Below, in pieces: positions 15,094 to 15,300 of a stretch of DNA of 15,300 nt. Source of the DNA: an uncultured Prevotella sp. (GTDB lineage: Bacteria; Bacteroidota; Bacteroidia; Bacteroidales; Bacteroidaceae); contig OMVH01000027.1 of NCBI GenBank assembly GCA_900314365.1, positions 1 to 15,300 of the forward strand, read 5' to 3'. Every line of letters starts with the position of its first letter. Position 1 is the first letter of the stretch. The notes beneath the pieces are model-generated. The model did not search any database and had not been told where the DNA came from. It saw nothing but the letters and a program-made list of their open reading frames with translations. Both the position numbers and the translations under genes were made by a program.

Positions 15094-15191
15094 AAGTTTC
15101 GGAAGTAAATATCCCTTTGCAGGTCAACCCTTTTCGACGTTTTATTATGGCGTAGCAAAGGCGTTATAACTATAACTCGAAGAAGTTGAAT
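15094..15191 (-). repeat. Dispersed intergenic repeat, copy B (inverted)
   Basis: Read on the minus strand this runs ATTCAACTTCTTCGAG, TTATAGTTATAACGCCTTT, CCATAATAAAACGTC, AAAAGGGTTGA, CTGCAAAGGGATAT, TTACTTCCGAAACTTG. The same blocks appear in the same order on the plus strand at 57-142, and part of them again at 143-218. Copy B is the longest and seems least degraded. It sits directly next to the direct repeat and the hairpin cluster, which may belong to the same element. Confidence 0.65.
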
Positions 15192-15215
15192 AACGACATA
15201 TAAGGCAGGAGGCGA

Positions 15216-15286
15216 CGGCCTCGGAGAGGCCGGGAGCATCTCGTAAGAGATGCAAATAACCCCAGCCGAGCGAAGCGAGCCTGGGG
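15216..15286. other. Cluster of three consecutive hairpins
   Basis: First, CGGCCTC pairs with GAGGCCG around GGA (15216-15232). Second, GCATCTC pairs with GAGATGC around GTAA (15236-15253). Third, CCCCAG pairs with CTGGGG (15260-15286), enclosing a CGAGCGAAGCGAG core. All three stems are perfect and together fill about 70 bases. The density suggests a structured RNA or a palindromic repeat unit and not three terminators, since no T-runs follow. Confidence 0.6.
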
Positions 15287-15300
15287 ATTGCACACCTCTT

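Larger units (their letters stand above)
14904..15300. other. Gene-free right edge rich in repeats and hairpins
   Basis: No convincing coding frame is present. A 94-codon minus-strand frame exists at 15009-15293, but it runs through a tandem repeat, an intergenic repeat copy and three hairpins and resembles nothing I know. The structured parts are listed separately. The window ends inside this region, so its full extent and the next gene are not visible. Confidence 0.6.

Noticed and set aside
15009..15293. A 94-codon minus-strand frame
   Set aside because: It reads through a direct repeat, an intergenic repeat copy and three hairpins; a non-coding origin explains it better.

Overview
This window looks like a piece of chromosome from a Bacteroidales bacterium, most likely Prevotella or a close relative. 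The signs are promoter boxes of the form TAnnTTTG rather than the sigma-70 type, few Shine-Dalgarno sequences, a DUF4924 gene (a family I know only from Bacteroidetes), and two gene strings I know from Bacteroidales: SPOR protein-ruvX-def-TPR protein, and LysE-DUF4924-rfbD-prfC. Base composition is moderate. I see no phage genes, transposase, tRNA, rRNA or CRISPR array. All of this was read by eye; no search was run.

Layout. Bases 1-254 hold no gene: they carry two degenerate tandem copies of an intergenic repeat and two overlapping hairpins. Bases 255-3939 are a minus-strand operon, transcribed from right to left: SPOR lipoprotein, ruvX, def, then a large exported TPR protein. A 225-base divergent gap with a perfect 10-bp dyad separates it from a plus-strand cluster of three small envelope genes (YtxH-like, holin-superfamily, short basic protein; 4165-5019). 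A Nif3-like gene and a coiled-coil zinc-ribbon gene follow (5213-6875), ending in a strong hairpin terminator. The stretch 6946-7123 holds no gene.

Bases 7160-10944 are a second minus-strand operon: LysE-type exporter, DUF4924 protein, rfbD and prfC, with a classic terminator after prfC. Divergent from lysE is a monocistronic ROK sugar kinase (11157-12131), which converges on mutS2 (12216-14822, minus) across a shared 13-bp hairpin. mutS2 has the best promoter in the window (TTTG-N19-TACCTTTG). From its promoter to the right edge (14904-15300) there is no gene: there is a dyad, a 23-base-period direct repeat, a third copy of the left-edge repeat in opposite orientation, and three consecutive hairpins.

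The genes are mostly housekeeping: protein N-terminal maturation (def), translation termination (prfC), DNA structure and recombination (ruvX, mutS2), sugar phosphorylation (ROK kinase), dTDP-rhamnose synthesis (rfbD) and envelope functions. I found no convincing new defence, mobile or biosynthetic system. The parts least explained by known families are the non-coding repeat and hairpin elements at the two edges, the three-gene small envelope cluster, and the conserved but uncharacterised TPR, DUF4924 and zinc-ribbon proteins.
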